A DNA stretch of 51,825 nt from Rhodospirillales bacterium RIFCSPLOWO2_02_FULL_58_16 (GCA_001830425.1 MIAA01000037.1:45983-97807); one strand, 5' to 3'; shown: positions 34,059 to 42,981, counted from the first letter of the stretch. A program made the numbers and translations. Notes: generated by a model from the sequence alone, not told the origin.

Positions 34059-34712
34059 ATGAATAAACGCACAATACTTTCAGTTTGTCTTCTTGCTTCG
34101 GCCATGTTCGGTTTCGCTTCAAAGGCCCCTGCCGCGAGTCTGCCTCCTCCTCATGATTTAAACTTTACCGTAATGCGCGAAGGCGACGCCATCGGCACGC
34201 ACGTCATGAAGTTCAGACAAAACGGCGACGTTTTGAATGTAGACATCGTGACCGATGTGGCCGTGAAGCTGGCGTTCATCACCGTTTACCGATTCGAACA
34301 CAAGGGCGTCGAAGGCTGGAACAACGGCAATTTATTGGTTACCTCCACCGTCAGCAATGACGACGGCACAAACCATGTGCTGAAGGCGCAGGCGGAAGGC
34401 GATCAGTTGGTGGTCAACGGTAACGGCGAAGTTCACAAAACGCCGGTCGGCATCATGCCCGCCAGCCTGTGGAACCCGGAGATCGTCAAGCATAACGTCC
34501 TGCTGAATACGCTGCACGGCAAACATATGAAAGTGACGGTGGATGACCTTGGCGATGAATCGGTCACGGTGAAGGGCGCATCTGTCGCCGCCCGCCATTA
34601 TGTGATCAACGGCGAGCTGGAGCGCGAGCTTTGGTTCGACAAGGCGGGAACGCTGGTTCAGGTCCGCTTCAAGGGCGAAGATAAATCCGAAATTTTGTAT
34701 GTTCTTTTGTAA
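34059..34712 (+). CDS. DUF6134 family exported protein
   Basis: From ATG 34059 the protein (217 aa) carries a signal peptide (MNKRTILSVCLLASAMFGFA, cleavage near APA-AS). The mature part is a beta-rich domain with LNFTVMREGDAIGTHVMKF at its start and LWFDKAGTLVQVRF near the end, matching the DUF6134 family. These proteins repeatedly accompany thermostable-hemolysin-family, AMP-ligase and SDR genes, as here. The location should be periplasm. Its biochemical role is unknown; a carrier or chaperone for a lipophilic product is a guess. Confidence 0.65.
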   Translation: MNKRTILSVCLLASAMFGFASKAPAASLPPPHDLNFTVMREGDAIGTHVMKFRQNGDVLNVDIVTDVAVKLAFITVYRFEHKGVEGWNNGNLLVTSTVSNDDGTNHVLKAQAEGDQLVVNGNGEVHKTPVGIMPASLWNPEIVKHNVLLNTLHGKHMKVTVDDLGDESVTVKGASVAARHYVINGELERELWFDKAGTLVQVRFKGEDKSEILYVLL

Positions 34713-34729
34713 AAGAGCTTCGGGCAATC

Positions 34730-35308
34730 ATGTTTTTTGTCGCCATGGATCGTGATCACCCTCTGCGGGCCGCCGCCGAGGAACAAATCCGCGAAGTTTA
34801 TCATCGGGAATACGGCGCCGTGCTGAGGGAGTTCCCCAATACGCTGGTCGCCCTTCGCGATGAAAATGGAGAAGTCGTCTGCGCCGCCGGTCTGCGCTTC
34901 GCCGATGATTCGTTCTTCTCCGAGCGCTATCTGCAAGGCTCCATCGAAGACGCGCTCAGCGATATATGGAAGCGGCCGGTTATCCGCGAACAGGTCGCCG
35001 AAGTTACCTGCCTCGCCGGGCGCAAGGCGGGCATGTCCCTGGTTCTGATCCGACATATCGTAAAGATGTGCCGTGAAAAGGGAATCGCCTGGGCATTCTT
35101 TACGGCGACCGACCGCTTGCGGACGACTCTGCGGCGGACAGGAATTCCGGTCCTGGACATGGCCCCCGCCGACATCAGCAAGGTTCCCAATCCGGACGAG
35201 TGGGGCGCCTACTACGCCACGGACCCCAGGGTAGTGGCGATCCATGACGACATGGTTCTTCTCGGTTCCGGCGGCAACCGGGCGGAGGGGGCGGCCGCCC
35301 TTGCTTGA
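34730..35308 (+). CDS. Thermostable-hemolysin family, GNAT-like protein
   Basis: A 192-aa member of the T-hemolysin family: EVTCLAGRKAGMSLVLIRHI, WAFFTATDRLRTTLRRTGIP and the end block WGAYYATDPRVVAIHD are characteristic. The family is named after a Vibrio protein, but its fold resembles GNAT acyltransferases and acyl-homoserine-lactone synthases, so catalysis on an acyl group is more likely than haemolysis. It sits between DUF6134 (17 bases before) and an AMP-ligase whose start overlaps its end. Start ATG 34730 has only a weak ribosome site. Confidence 0.75.
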   Translation: MFFVAMDRDHPLRAAAEEQIREVYHREYGAVLREFPNTLVALRDENGEVVCAAGLRFADDSFFSERYLQGSIEDALSDIWKRPVIREQVAEVTCLAGRKAGMSLVLIRHIVKMCREKGIAWAFFTATDRLRTTLRRTGIPVLDMAPADISKVPNPDEWGAYYATDPRVVAIHDDMVLLGSGGNRAEGAAALA

Positions 35309-36749
35309 TGTGCTGAAAGCCCTCGGCGAGCATGTCAGGCATCGCCCTGACGCTACGGCGCTGGTTGAAGACGAACGAACCCTGACCTATCGGGAACTGT
35401 GCGGATTTGCCGGAGGGCTTGGCCGAAGAGTCGCCGGTCTTCGTCAGGTAATAGGAATCTTCGCTCCCAACTGCATTGAATGGATCATCGCCGATCTGGC
35501 TTTGAGCCATGCGGGAAAAACCGTCGTTCCGTTGCCGGTCTTTTTCTCGCCGCAACAACTGGCGCACATCATCAAGGACGCAAAAGTAGGATACATTCTC
35601 ACCATCCCGCCGTTAGTAAAAACCGTCTCGGCGATGGGAGTTCCCTACGGCCTGATCGACCTGGAAAGCGCTCCGCTTGATGTCGAGGCGGCCCAACCTT
35701 CCGGCTGCATAATTTATACTTCCGGCGCCACCGGACAACCGAAGGGAGTGCGTCTGGGAGAACGGCAAATCAACCGGAGCGCCGCCGCGATTTCTCAAGC
35801 CGTAACCGCGACGCAAGAGGACCGCTACCTTTCGGTTCTGCCGTTTTCCCTGCTGCTGGAGCGAATCTGCGGCATATGCGCTCCGTTGCTGGCCGGCGCT
35901 CCGGTTTATATCGCCAAAGAAGCGGCAGCCTCCTGCGCCAAGGGCGACCCCGCCCCCCTGATCGAAGCGACCGAGCGTTTCCGGCCGACCGTCAGCGTGC
36001 TGACGCCTGATTTGCTGAAAGTCTGGACCATAGGACTGACGGCGAGCGCTAAAAAGGCCCCGGCATCATTGAGATTGGTAGCGGTCGGCGGCGCTCCGGT
36101 TCCTCCGGCCCTGGCTGAGGCGGCATGGCGTCGAGGCATTCCCGTACACGAGGGATACGGCTTGTCGGAATGTTGCTCGGTCGTCGCCATGAACCGTCCG
36201 CAAGGCCGGATCGCCGGCACGGTCGGCGTTCCGATCAGCGGGGTAAAGGTAACCATTGAGGACGGGGAGATCGTCGTCGCCGGGCCGACGGTGATGGACG
36301 GCTACCTTCACGGCCCGAAACCCGCCGACAAGTGGCGCACGGGCGACCTCGGCAGCCTTGACGGCAACGGGTTCCTGACCATCCACGGACGAAAAGACAA
36401 TGTCCTGGTAACCTCCGCCGGACGAAACGTCAGCCCGGAATGGATCGAAGGATTGATCCTCGCCGACCCAAGGATCAGCCGGTGCATTGTCACCGGCCAC
36501 GGACATTCGACTCTGACGGCGATTGTGGCGCCGTCTCCGGCGGGCGCCGACTGGTTTGCGAAAATCAACGACGAAGAAGTATCCGGTCTGCTGACAAGTC
36601 TTTGTGCGGAGGCCCCCGAATATGCCCGTCCCGGACGTCACATCATTACCGGCGAGGAATCGTTGCGGGACAATGAACTGCTGACCATGAACGGCCAGCC
36701 GCGCCGAAAGAATATTGCCGAACATTTTGCCGGGGATCTGTGTCCATGA
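35301..36749 (+). CDS. AMP-binding acyl/aryl ligase-like enzyme
   Basis: TTG 35301 is preferred as start since GGAGGGGG (35284-35291) lies nine bases before it; GTG 35310 is an alternative. The 482-aa protein has the ANL P-loop-like YTSGATGQPKG (near 139), GYGLSECCSV, the hinge region TGDLGSLDGNG and GRKDNVLVTSAGRNVSPEWIE. In the C-terminal A10 region, where a GK lysine normally helps adenylate formation, it reads NGQPRRKN. It should activate a carboxylic acid, possibly handing it to the GNAT-like protein or SDR partner. It overlaps the preceding gene. Confidence 0.8.
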   Translation: MLDVLKALGEHVRHRPDATALVEDERTLTYRELCGFAGGLGRRVAGLRQVIGIFAPNCIEWIIADLALSHAGKTVVPLPVFFSPQQLAHIIKDAKVGYILTIPPLVKTVSAMGVPYGLIDLESAPLDVEAAQPSGCIIYTSGATGQPKGVRLGERQINRSAAAISQAVTATQEDRYLSVLPFSLLLERICGICAPLLAGAPVYIAKEAAASCAKGDPAPLIEATERFRPTVSVLTPDLLKVWTIGLTASAKKAPASLRLVAVGGAPVPPALAEAAWRRGIPVHEGYGLSECCSVVAMNRPQGRIAGTVGVPISGVKVTIEDGEIVVAGPTVMDGYLHGPKPADKWRTGDLGSLDGNGFLTIHGRKDNVLVTSAGRNVSPEWIEGLILADPRISRCIVTGHGHSTLTAIVAPSPAGADWFAKINDEEVSGLLTSLCAEAPEYARPGRHIITGEESLRDNELLTMNGQPRRKNIAEHFAGDLCP

Positions 36750-36764
36750 CGAAGGAGAATTCCT

Positions 36765-37556
36765 ATGAGGCTTGAAGGCGCGTGTACGCTTCTCACCGGC
36801 GCCGGTTCCGGCATAGGCCAAGCGCTGGCCGTCGCCCTGGCGGCTAAAGGAGCGCGGCTGATCCTTGCCGACCTTCGGCGGGAAGGTCTGGAGGAAACCA
36901 TGTCTATGCTCGATGACCCGGCCAAGGCCGTCCCGATTGTGGCCGATGTCACCAATGTCAATGATCGCGCCGCCATGGTTCAAGCCGTTACGCAGAATTT
37001 CGGTCGCCTGAACCTGCTTATCAACAATGCCGGAGCCATCAATGTTGAGCCGATCACCCGGACTTCCGATGAAGCTCTTCGCCTGATGACGGACGTTAAT
37101 CTGGTGGCGCCGATGGCGCTGGTGCGCGACCTTGCCGACCTGCTTGAATCATCGGCCCCGTCAAGGGTGGTCAATATCGGTTCCATGTTCGGCGATATCG
37201 CTTTCCCGTTGTTCGCCGCCTATTCCGCCACCAAGTTCGGCATCAGGGGATTCTCCGACGCCTTGCGGCGGGAATTTCACGTCAAGGACATCGGCGTCAC
37301 CTATGTGGCGCCGCGAGCGACCAGAACGCCCGCTTCCAGGAAATTCGAGCATCTGATTGCGCCGTTCAATATGGCTTTTGATACCCCGGAGAAAGTCGCC
37401 AAGAGCATCGTCGCCGGCATCGAGAAGGATAAACGCTCGGTATATCCGATGGGGCCGGAGCGTATTTTCGTTCTGGTGCAACGCCTGTTTCCCGGCGTTA
37501 TCGATTCAAATCTTATTTTCCAGTTGGCGGGGGTAGAGCACTTAAAGATTGATTAG
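36765..37556 (+). CDS. SDR family oxidoreductase
   Basis: A 263-aa short-chain dehydrogenase/reductase. The NAD(P)-binding TGAGSGIG (11-18), NNAG, and catalytic YSATK (about 153-157) with an upstream Ser in IGSMFG are in place. AGGAGAATTCCT precedes its ATG, 16 bases after the ligase stop. In the cluster it would reduce a carbonyl of the activated or condensed product. Its last codons lie inside the left inverted repeat of the element at 37534-37805. Confidence 0.88.
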   Translation: MRLEGACTLLTGAGSGIGQALAVALAAKGARLILADLRREGLEETMSMLDDPAKAVPIVADVTNVNDRAAMVQAVTQNFGRLNLLINNAGAINVEPITRTSDEALRLMTDVNLVAPMALVRDLADLLESSAPSRVVNIGSMFGDIAFPLFAAYSATKFGIRGFSDALRREFHVKDIGVTYVAPRATRTPASRKFEHLIAPFNMAFDTPEKVAKSIVAGIEKDKRSVYPMGPERIFVLVQRLFPGVIDSNLIFQLAGVEHLKID

Positions 37557-37805
37557 GATCATCTGCGTTGCGCATTGGCGAGGCGATCCGCCAGGCGCGC
37601 CGTGAAGAGCGATGCAAAAGCATCGGTCGAACGGCGCAACGAAGCGGGCGTCCGCCAAGGCGCAACCCGAAGGGCCGGGGTCTTTTTCGGCGCGGGTTTG
37701 TCAAAGGGCTTGCCCGTAGTGGCCGCTACGCGCTACGCCCTTTTCCTGCCCGCGCCAAAAAATACCTCCGGCGCAGCCGATTCTAATCAATCTTTAAATG
37801 CTCTA
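37534..37805. mobile_element. Element 1: TIR-bounded three-way-junction palindromic element
   Basis: Terminal inverted repeats 37534-37560 and 37779-37805 (27 bp, 25 identical, outer end TAGAGCA). Inside are two separate stem-loops. Arm A, 37567-37666: GTTGCGC-a-TTGGCG pairs with CGCCAA-g-GCGCAAC, inner GCGCCGT/ACGGCGC, apex CGATGC-AAAA-GCATCG. Arm B, 37675-37771: CCGG and GGCGCGGG with CCCGCGCC and CCGG, inner AAAGGGC/GCCCTTT, apex CGTAG-tggccg-CTACG. The left repeat overlaps the stop codon of the SDR gene. It codes for nothing apparent and could be a non-autonomous mobile element or a structured RNA. No clear target duplication is seen. Confidence 0.65.
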
Positions 37806-37833
37806 ATCCCGAAAGATCAGGAGACAACCACAG

Positions 37834-38502
37834 ATGACCGGCAAACGGCTTTTACTTTCGGTTCTGTGCGTCGGCGTTCTTGCCGCATCCTTGATCGGTC
37901 GGCCGGCGCAGGCGGCGGACATCAGCGAGGAAGCACGCCTGTTCATCGAAATAAAGGGAAACGAAGCCATCCGAACATTCGGAGTGGAAAATCGTGAAGA
38001 GCGTTACGCCAGGTTTCGCAAGCTGCTGACCGAATCATTCGCCCTTAACGGAATCGCCAAATTCGTAATCGGGCGTTTCTGGGATCAGGCGACCAAGGAA
38101 CAACAGAAGCGTTACCTTGACCAATTCGAGACTTATATCGTCGCCAACTACGCCGCCAAGTCCTGGATTGTTGAAAATGTTAAACTGAACGTCGTCAAGG
38201 TCACAATGGGCAAGGACAACGAAGCTTCCGTCGATACCCTGATTCATATCCCCCACAAGGAAAACAAGGACGTTGCGCTCGGCTTCACCGTTCGCAAGGG
38301 CAGTAACGGCCTGAAAATTGTTGACCTTATGGTCGATCATGTAAGCCTTATCATTTCTCACCGTTCCGAGTTCACTTCCGTGATGGGCGCGCAAGGCGGC
38401 GACATGGACAAATTCGTCGAATTTCTCGCCGACCGCACCGGCAAGCTTGAAAACACGGCAAAGGTGCTGGAAGCGAGACTCAATAAACAGGCCATCAAAT
38501 AG
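37834..38502 (+). CDS. MlaC/Ttg2D-like phospholipid-binding protein
   Basis: A 222-aa protein with a signal peptide (to about ...RPAQA-AD) and the MlaC-type domain: RFRKLLTESFALNGIAKFVIGRFW and an LDQFETYIVANYAAKSW block. MlaC carries phospholipids between membranes in the periplasm. The rest of the Mla system (mlaABDEF) is not in the window. AGGAGACAACC precedes the ATG, 29 bases after element 1. It starts a + strand run with the PNPOx-like and radical SAM genes. Confidence 0.8.
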   Translation: MTGKRLLLSVLCVGVLAASLIGRPAQAADISEEARLFIEIKGNEAIRTFGVENREERYARFRKLLTESFALNGIAKFVIGRFWDQATKEQQKRYLDQFETYIVANYAAKSWIVENVKLNVVKVTMGKDNEASVDTLIHIPHKENKDVALGFTVRKGSNGLKIVDLMVDHVSLIISHRSEFTSVMGAQGGDMDKFVEFLADRTGKLENTAKVLEARLNKQAIK

Positions 38503-38508
38503 GCGCAT

Positions 38509-39021
38509 ATGGCGAACGACCCGACGCAACGGAAAATATTCCACGAAGGCGAACTGCGCGCCCAGAAAACCTGGGGCGACCCCGCCATCTGGGACGAGGC
38601 GCGAGTCAACAGGCTGTTGTGGAACGCCATCCCCGAGAAACTGCATCAGCGCATCGAATCAGCGCCTTTCTTTTTTCTGGCCACCGGCGACAAACAAGGC
38701 CGTTGCGACTGCTCGTTCAAGGGCGGCGGGCCGGGACTGATTCGCATGTCGGCGCCGGATCGCATGGCTTTTGCCGATTTTAACGGCAACGGCGCTTTCA
38801 TGAGCCTCGGCAATATCCTGGAAAATCCCCAGGTCGGGATTCTTTTCATCGACTTTAATGACGGCTCCCGCCTGCGCGTCAACGGACGCGCCGCCATCCA
38901 CGACAAGGGTGATATTTTGGCCCTTTTTACCGACGCCCCAAGGGTGGTGACCGTCGATATCGAACTGGTGGTTCCCAACTGCTCGAAATACGTTCCGCGC
39001 CTCATCCCGGCGCCGGAATAA
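38509..39021 (+). CDS. Pyridoxamine 5'-phosphate oxidase-like flavoprotein
   Basis: A 170-aa split-barrel FMN-binding protein. It shows SAPFFFLATGDKQGRCDCSFKGG, then MAFADFNGNGAFMSLGNILENPQVGILFID, as in the PNPOx-like proteins of the MSMEG/YdhG type. It is probably not the biosynthetic PdxH, whose motifs differ. It lies six bases after the MlaC-like gene and ten before the radical SAM gene, so the three are probably one operon. The substrate is unknown. Confidence 0.75.
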   Translation: MANDPTQRKIFHEGELRAQKTWGDPAIWDEARVNRLLWNAIPEKLHQRIESAPFFFLATGDKQGRCDCSFKGGGPGLIRMSAPDRMAFADFNGNGAFMSLGNILENPQVGILFIDFNDGSRLRVNGRAAIHDKGDILALFTDAPRVVTVDIELVVPNCSKYVPRLIPAPE

Positions 39022-39031
39022 GCCCAGGGCC

Positions 39032-39970
39032 ATGGCCAAGTATCGCATCGCCGTCAACATTGAGTGGACCAGCAAGTGCAATGCCGCCTGCGTGATGTGT
39101 CCACGCGACAAAATCCCCGACTTGCTGGTGATGGATATCGGCACTTTCAGGCAGGTTCTTGACCGGCTTTCTCCCGCCGAGGCGTTTCGCGCGGTGATCG
39201 CCGGCTACGGCGAACCGACCACTCACCCCCGCTTTGAAGAATTCATCGGCATGGTCCGCGAGCACCCCCTGAATTTCGACATGGTGAGCAACGGCCAACT
39301 GCTGGACGCCGACAGGCTGGACCTGCTGGACGGCGTCGTCGGCACATTGATTATCTCTTTTTCCAGCACCACCCGCGAAATCTATGAGCGCGTTCACGTT
39401 AACCTTGACTGTGAGCTGGTCATGGACAACATCGCCCTTGCCGTCCGGCGCCTGAAAAAAACCAAACTGGCCATCAGCCTGACGCCGATGCCCGAATGTC
39501 TGGCAACCCTGCCCACGACCATAAAATGGCTGCACGGGCTTGGAATCAAGAACCTTACCATGTCGCCGTCGCTGTATGACCGCGCCGGGACGTTTCACGA
39601 CGCCACGCAAAGCTACAAGGACCTGAGGGGCATTATCCGCGACTTTGATCTGCACAGCCAGGAGCTTGATTTTGTGCCCAGCGCCCGCGAGATAGCGGCC
39701 CAATGGCTGTTCAATCGCTACAAGTGCATCCCCCGCAATACGGATTTTCTGATCTCGGCCCTTGGCGAGTATATGTATTGCTTCAATGATATCGCCCACA
39801 GCCGCCCGCTCGGCCACGTTGCCGATATGAGTCTGCGCGACGCCTTGAGGCTTCGTGAGAAAAGCTCCATCGACCATGATATTTGCGATGCCTGCTCGAT
39901 CCGCAAACGCTACCGCCCGGCGGAACTGATAACCGCCGCCCTCGGCTACCTCAAGATGCGAATGACCTAA
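39032..39970 (+). CDS. Radical SAM protein with SPASM-like C-terminus
   Basis: A 312-aa protein with the [4Fe-4S] motif CNAACVMC (Cys16, 20, 23) and the GYGEPTTHPRF glycine-rich block. In the C-terminal third, KCIPRN, YMYCFND and ICDACSIRKRY supply further cysteines like a reduced SPASM domain binding an auxiliary cluster. Such enzymes modify peptides or small molecules. No precursor peptide gene is visible nearby. The preceding PNPOx-like gene is ten bases away. Confidence 0.8.
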   Translation: MAKYRIAVNIEWTSKCNAACVMCPRDKIPDLLVMDIGTFRQVLDRLSPAEAFRAVIAGYGEPTTHPRFEEFIGMVREHPLNFDMVSNGQLLDADRLDLLDGVVGTLIISFSSTTREIYERVHVNLDCELVMDNIALAVRRLKKTKLAISLTPMPECLATLPTTIKWLHGLGIKNLTMSPSLYDRAGTFHDATQSYKDLRGIIRDFDLHSQELDFVPSAREIAAQWLFNRYKCIPRNTDFLISALGEYMYCFNDIAHSRPLGHVADMSLRDALRLREKSSIDHDICDACSIRKRYRPAELITAALGYLKMRMT

Positions 39971-39986
39971 GCCCCGGCGGCTTTCT

Positions 39987-40015
39987 TTGACGGCAAGGTC
40001 ATTTCGGCTTATGGT
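39987..40015 (+). promoter_or_regulatory. Promoter of the mntA/hepT pair at 40 kb
   Basis: TTGACG (39987-39992), a 17-base spacer and TATGGT (40010-40015). Transcription would start close to 40022, which argues for ATG 40038 as translation start, or for a leaderless start at 40023. Confidence 0.55.
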
Positions 40016-40037
40016 GTCAACCATGGCTGTAGAAACC

Positions 40038-40328
40038 ATGAATCGATCACGGGTATTGGAACTGCTGGCGAGGCACAAGGGCGAGTTGGCTCGACAGTTT
40101 GGCGTCACCCGTCTGGCCTTGTTCGGATCGCTGGCGCGGGATGCCGGACGCGACGACAGCGACATGGATATCTTGGTGGACTTCGACGGACCGGCCACGT
40201 CAGTCCGCTATTTCGGTGTGCAATTCTATCTGGAAGATATTTTTGGTCGCCCGGTGGACTTGGTGACGGAAAAGGCCCTGCGCCCGGAATTGCGCCCCCG
40301 TATTGAGCGGGAAGCCATTCATGTCTGA
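40038..40328 (+). CDS. MntA-like nucleotidyltransferase (antitoxin)
   Basis: From ATG 40038 the protein is 96 aa; ATG 40023 is possible. It contains GSLARDAGRDDSDMD, the GSX10DXD nucleotidyltransferase motif, and PVDLVTEKAL like other MntA antitoxins. The frame runs into the following HEPN gene by eight bases. It closely parallels the pair at 23.1 kb in order and overlap, but sequence differs substantially. Confidence 0.85.
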   Translation: MNRSRVLELLARHKGELARQFGVTRLALFGSLARDAGRDDSDMDILVDFDGPATSVRYFGVQFYLEDIFGRPVDLVTEKALRPELRPRIEREAIHV

Positions 40329-40686
40329 TTCAAAGCCGAAAACGCCGGAACGAGAATGGCGATTCTTCCTGGACGACATGATTACTTGCGCCGAGAAGGT
40401 TATTGCCTACACCAGGAAACTGGATCAAGCCGGGTTCGAGGCCGATTGCAAATCTTACGACGCCACCATCCGCAACCTGGAACTGATCGGCGAAGCCGCC
40501 ACTCACATCCCCCAGTCCGTGCGTGACGCCGCCACCTCAATTCCCTGGCGACAGATCATCGCTACCCGCAACCGGCTGATTCACGGCTATCTCGGCATTG
40601 ACAACGACACTTTGTGGAGCATCGTTCAAGATGACATTCCCGGTCTGCTCTCCCACCTGCGCGAACTGAAGAAGCTGGCTCCATAA
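40321..40686 (+). CDS. HepT-like HEPN toxin
   Basis: ATG 40321 overlaps the antitoxin frame; the protein is 121 aa and all-helical (DUF86). RX4HXY is seen as RNRLIHGY near residues 84-91. The N-terminal KPKTPEREWRFFLDDMITCAEKVI and IRNLELIGEA are typical of the family. Function as in the other HEPN/MNT modules of this window. Confidence 0.87.
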   Translation: MSDSKPKTPEREWRFFLDDMITCAEKVIAYTRKLDQAGFEADCKSYDATIRNLELIGEAATHIPQSVRDAATSIPWRQIIATRNRLIHGYLGIDNDTLWSIVQDDIPGLLSHLRELKKLAP

Positions 40687-40891
40687 CCGGGAAACAGAAA
40701 CTTACCCTCGCAGCTATGATCCGACTTTTTATAGACGTCGCCTTAGGGAAGGTTTTCTCTTCGCGTTAGACGGACACGCAGTAAAACATTGGGAAATTCT
40801 GGGCGGAACATGACCCCGCAAAGACAGCGCCGGTTGACCGGCGGGGCGGGAAAATGCGAGAATAAGGCGATATCAAGGAGGCTGAACTCCG

Positions 40892-41293
40892 ATGGGCATC
40901 ATCTACGCCGACCTGAGACTGTCCAACCCGTCCCGCCCCGATCTCGAAGAGATCAACGCCAAGGCGGTCGTGGATACGGGCGCTTTGCACCTTTGCATCC
41001 CTGAGCACGTTGCCGTGCAGCTTGGCCTTAAGATCGTTGAGCAACGCGAGGCAAAAACGGCGGACGGCAAATCTCATCTGGTTGATTACGCCGGGCCGAT
41101 TCAAATCGAGGTCTTCGGTCGCCATTGCCTGACCGGCGCTCTTATTCTCGGAGATCAGGTCCTGCTGGGCGCAATTCCCCTTGAGGACATGGATATTGTC
41201 GTCGATCCGGCCCGCCGGAAGATCACCGTCAATCCGGCCAGCCCGAATATCGCTTTATCCCTGGCCCTGGGGTTCAAAGCGCATCAGGATTGA
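40892..41293 (+). CDS. Clan AA retroviral-type aspartic protease-like protein
   Basis: A 133-aa protein with the catalytic motif AVVDTGALHLCIP (DTGA near residue 29) and a later hydrophobic-hydrophobic-G motif in VLLGAIPLEDMDIVVD, as in small aspartyl-protease-like proteins of bacteria. These act as homodimers. AAGGAGG lies nine bases before ATG 40892. It stands alone between the HEPN module and panC. The substrate is unknown. The preceding gap 40687-40891 contains only a short CGCCGG-TTGA-CCGGCG hairpin. Confidence 0.75.
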   Translation: MGIIYADLRLSNPSRPDLEEINAKAVVDTGALHLCIPEHVAVQLGLKIVEQREAKTADGKSHLVDYAGPIQIEVFGRHCLTGALILGDQVLLGAIPLEDMDIVVDPARRKITVNPASPNIALSLALGFKAHQD

Positions 41294-41306
41294 GCGGCCG
41301 CCGGCA

Positions 41307-42149
41307 TTATAGGGCGACGTTATCGATAAGACGGGTCTTGCCCAGGCGAACGGCGGCCAGCGCCCGAGCCGGGTGGCCGGGAACTTCGGCGGCGGCCAGG
41401 GTTTCGGCGTCGCGGACCTCAAGGTAATCAACGGCGGCAAACCCCGCCTCGATAAGCCGTAGGCGGCCAAGAGCGGTCTGGTCGTCAATAGCCGCCCCGT
41501 CCGCTACGTTGCCGGCGACAGAGGTCAGGACGGCGTACAGGGCGGGAGCGATCAGGCGCTCTTTCGCCGTCAGGTAAGCATTGCGGGACGACATAGCCAG
41601 GCCGTCGGCCTCGCGCACCGTCGGGCCGGAGCGGATGGCTACCGGGATATTCAAATCGTCGACCATGCGCCTGATGACCAAAAGCTGCTGGTAATCCTTT
41701 TCGCCGAAGAAAGCGGAGTCGGGCAATGCCTGTAGCAAAAGCTTGGCGACCACGGTGGCGACGCCGGTAAAGAAGCCGGGGCGATGCTCGCCTTCCAGTA
41801 TGGCGCCGATGCCGGGAACCGAGACGCAGCTTGCGTAACCGTCGGCATACATCTCTTGCGTGGTCGGGGCGAACAACAGGTGAGCGCCGGCGCCGGTCAA
41901 CAGGGCGGCGTCGGCGTCCTCATGGCGGGGGTAGACGGCAAAGTCTTCGCCTTCGCTGAACTGTTTGGGGTTAACGAAAATCGTAACGATGGTGCGCTCG
42001 GTCTTTTTCAGCGACAGACGAACCAGCGACAGGTGGCCCTCGTGCAGGCCGCCCATGGTCGGAACCAGACCGACGGCGAGGCCCTCGCCGCGCCATGCGT
42101 GAACGCGGTCCCGCAGGTCTTTGACCGTGCGGACGATGTCAATCGCCAT
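41307..42149 (-). CDS. panC: Pantothenate synthetase
   Basis: ATP-dependent ligation of pantoate and beta-alanine to pantothenate. ATG 42149 gives a 280-aa protein, the normal size; a longer open frame to 42215 is an artefact of overlap. Motifs: [14 protein letters not shown] (ATP HXGH), [17 protein letters not shown] and MSSRNAYL. The start overlaps the panB stop by 11 bases, so the two are translationally coupled. Confidence 0.95.
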   Translation of the reverse strand: MAIDIVRTVKDLRDRVHAWRGEGLAVGLVPTMGGLHEGHLSLVRLSLKKTERTIVTIFVNPKQFSEGEDFAVYPRHEDADAALLTGAGAHLLFAPTTQEMYADGYASCVSVPGIGAILEGEHRPGFFTGVATVVAKLLLQALPDSAFFGEKDYQQLLVIRRMVDDLNIPVAIRSGPTVREADGLAMSSRNAYLTAKERLIAPALYAVLTSVAGNVADGAAIDDQTALGRLRLIEAGFAAVDYLEVRDAETLAAAEVPGHPARALAAVRLGKTRLIDNVAL

Positions 42150-42981
42150 CGCCGTCCTTGCCGGATTTGGCCTGAAAACAGTGGTCCAACGTCGGGAAAC
42201 GACCGGCGCGCACATCGTCTGCGTAGGCCTTGGCGGCGTCGGCGATCATCAGGCCCAGTTCGCCGTAACGCTTGACGAACCTGGGGCGAAACTCGCTGAA
42301 CAAACCGACTAGGTCCTCGGTGACCAGAATCTGGCCGTCGCAAGCCGGCGAAGCGCCGATGCCGATGGTGGGGATGGCGACGGTCCTGGTGATCTTGCGG
42401 GCCAACGGCTCCATCGTGCCTTCAATGACCATGGCGAAGGCTCCGGCGTCGGCCACCGCTTCGGCGTCGGCGAGAATTGCCGCCGCCTCTTTTTTATCGC
42501 GGCCACGGGGCCGATAGCCCCCGATGATGTTAACGGATTGGGGAAGCAACCCCACATGTCCCATCACCGGAATGCCGCGCTTGGTCAAAAAGCTGATGGT
42601 GGGGGCCATCTCGACACCGCCTTCCAGCTTGACGCCGGCGCAGCCGACCTCTTTCATTACGCGGGCGCACGAGCGGAAAGCGGCTTCCGGGGATTCCTGA
42701 TAGGAACCAAAGGGCATATCGACGATGACGCAAGCCTTCTTCGCGCCGCGCATCACCGCTTGACCGTGGGCGATCATCATTTCCAGAGTAACGCCGACGG
42801 TGGAGGCCATGCCGTACAGCACCATGCCCAGCGAGTCGCCTACCAGCAACAGGTCAACATGCTCGTCCAGCAACGTCGCCGTAAGACTTGTATAGGCGGT
42901 AAGACAGACAATGGGGCCGGAACCCTTGCGCCCCTTGATGTCGGTGATAGTGACCGCCCGCCTGTCGCCGGTTGCGCTCAA
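42139..42981 (-). CDS. panB: 3-methyl-2-oxobutanoate hydroxymethyltransferase
   Basis: Makes ketopantoate from 2-oxoisovalerate and methylene-THF, the first step to pantothenate. TTG 42981 is preferred: GGAG at 42993-42990 is eight bases upstream and the product is 280 aa, near the family's usual size; ATG codons at 43017-43041 lie inside element 2 and lack ribosome sites. Motifs: [46 protein letters not shown] and [14 protein letters not shown]. It precedes panC. Confidence 0.92.
   Translation of the reverse strand: MSATGDRRAVTITDIKGRKGSGPIVCLTAYTSLTATLLDEHVDLLLVGDSLGMVLYGMASTVGVTLEMMIAHGQAVMRGAKKACVIVDMPFGSYQESPEAAFRSCARVMKEVGCAGVKLEGGVEMAPTISFLTKRGIPVMGHVGLLPQSVNIIGGYRPRGRDKKEAAAILADAEAVADAGAFAMVIEGTMEPLARKITRTVAIPTIGIGASPACDGQILVTEDLVGLFSEFRPRFVKRYGELGLMIADAAKAYADDVRAGRFPTLDHCFQAKSGKDGDGD

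Noticed and set aside
34730..35308. A true haemolysin toxin
   Set aside because: There is no signal peptide or pore-forming feature; the sequence and neighbours point to a GNAT-like enzyme.
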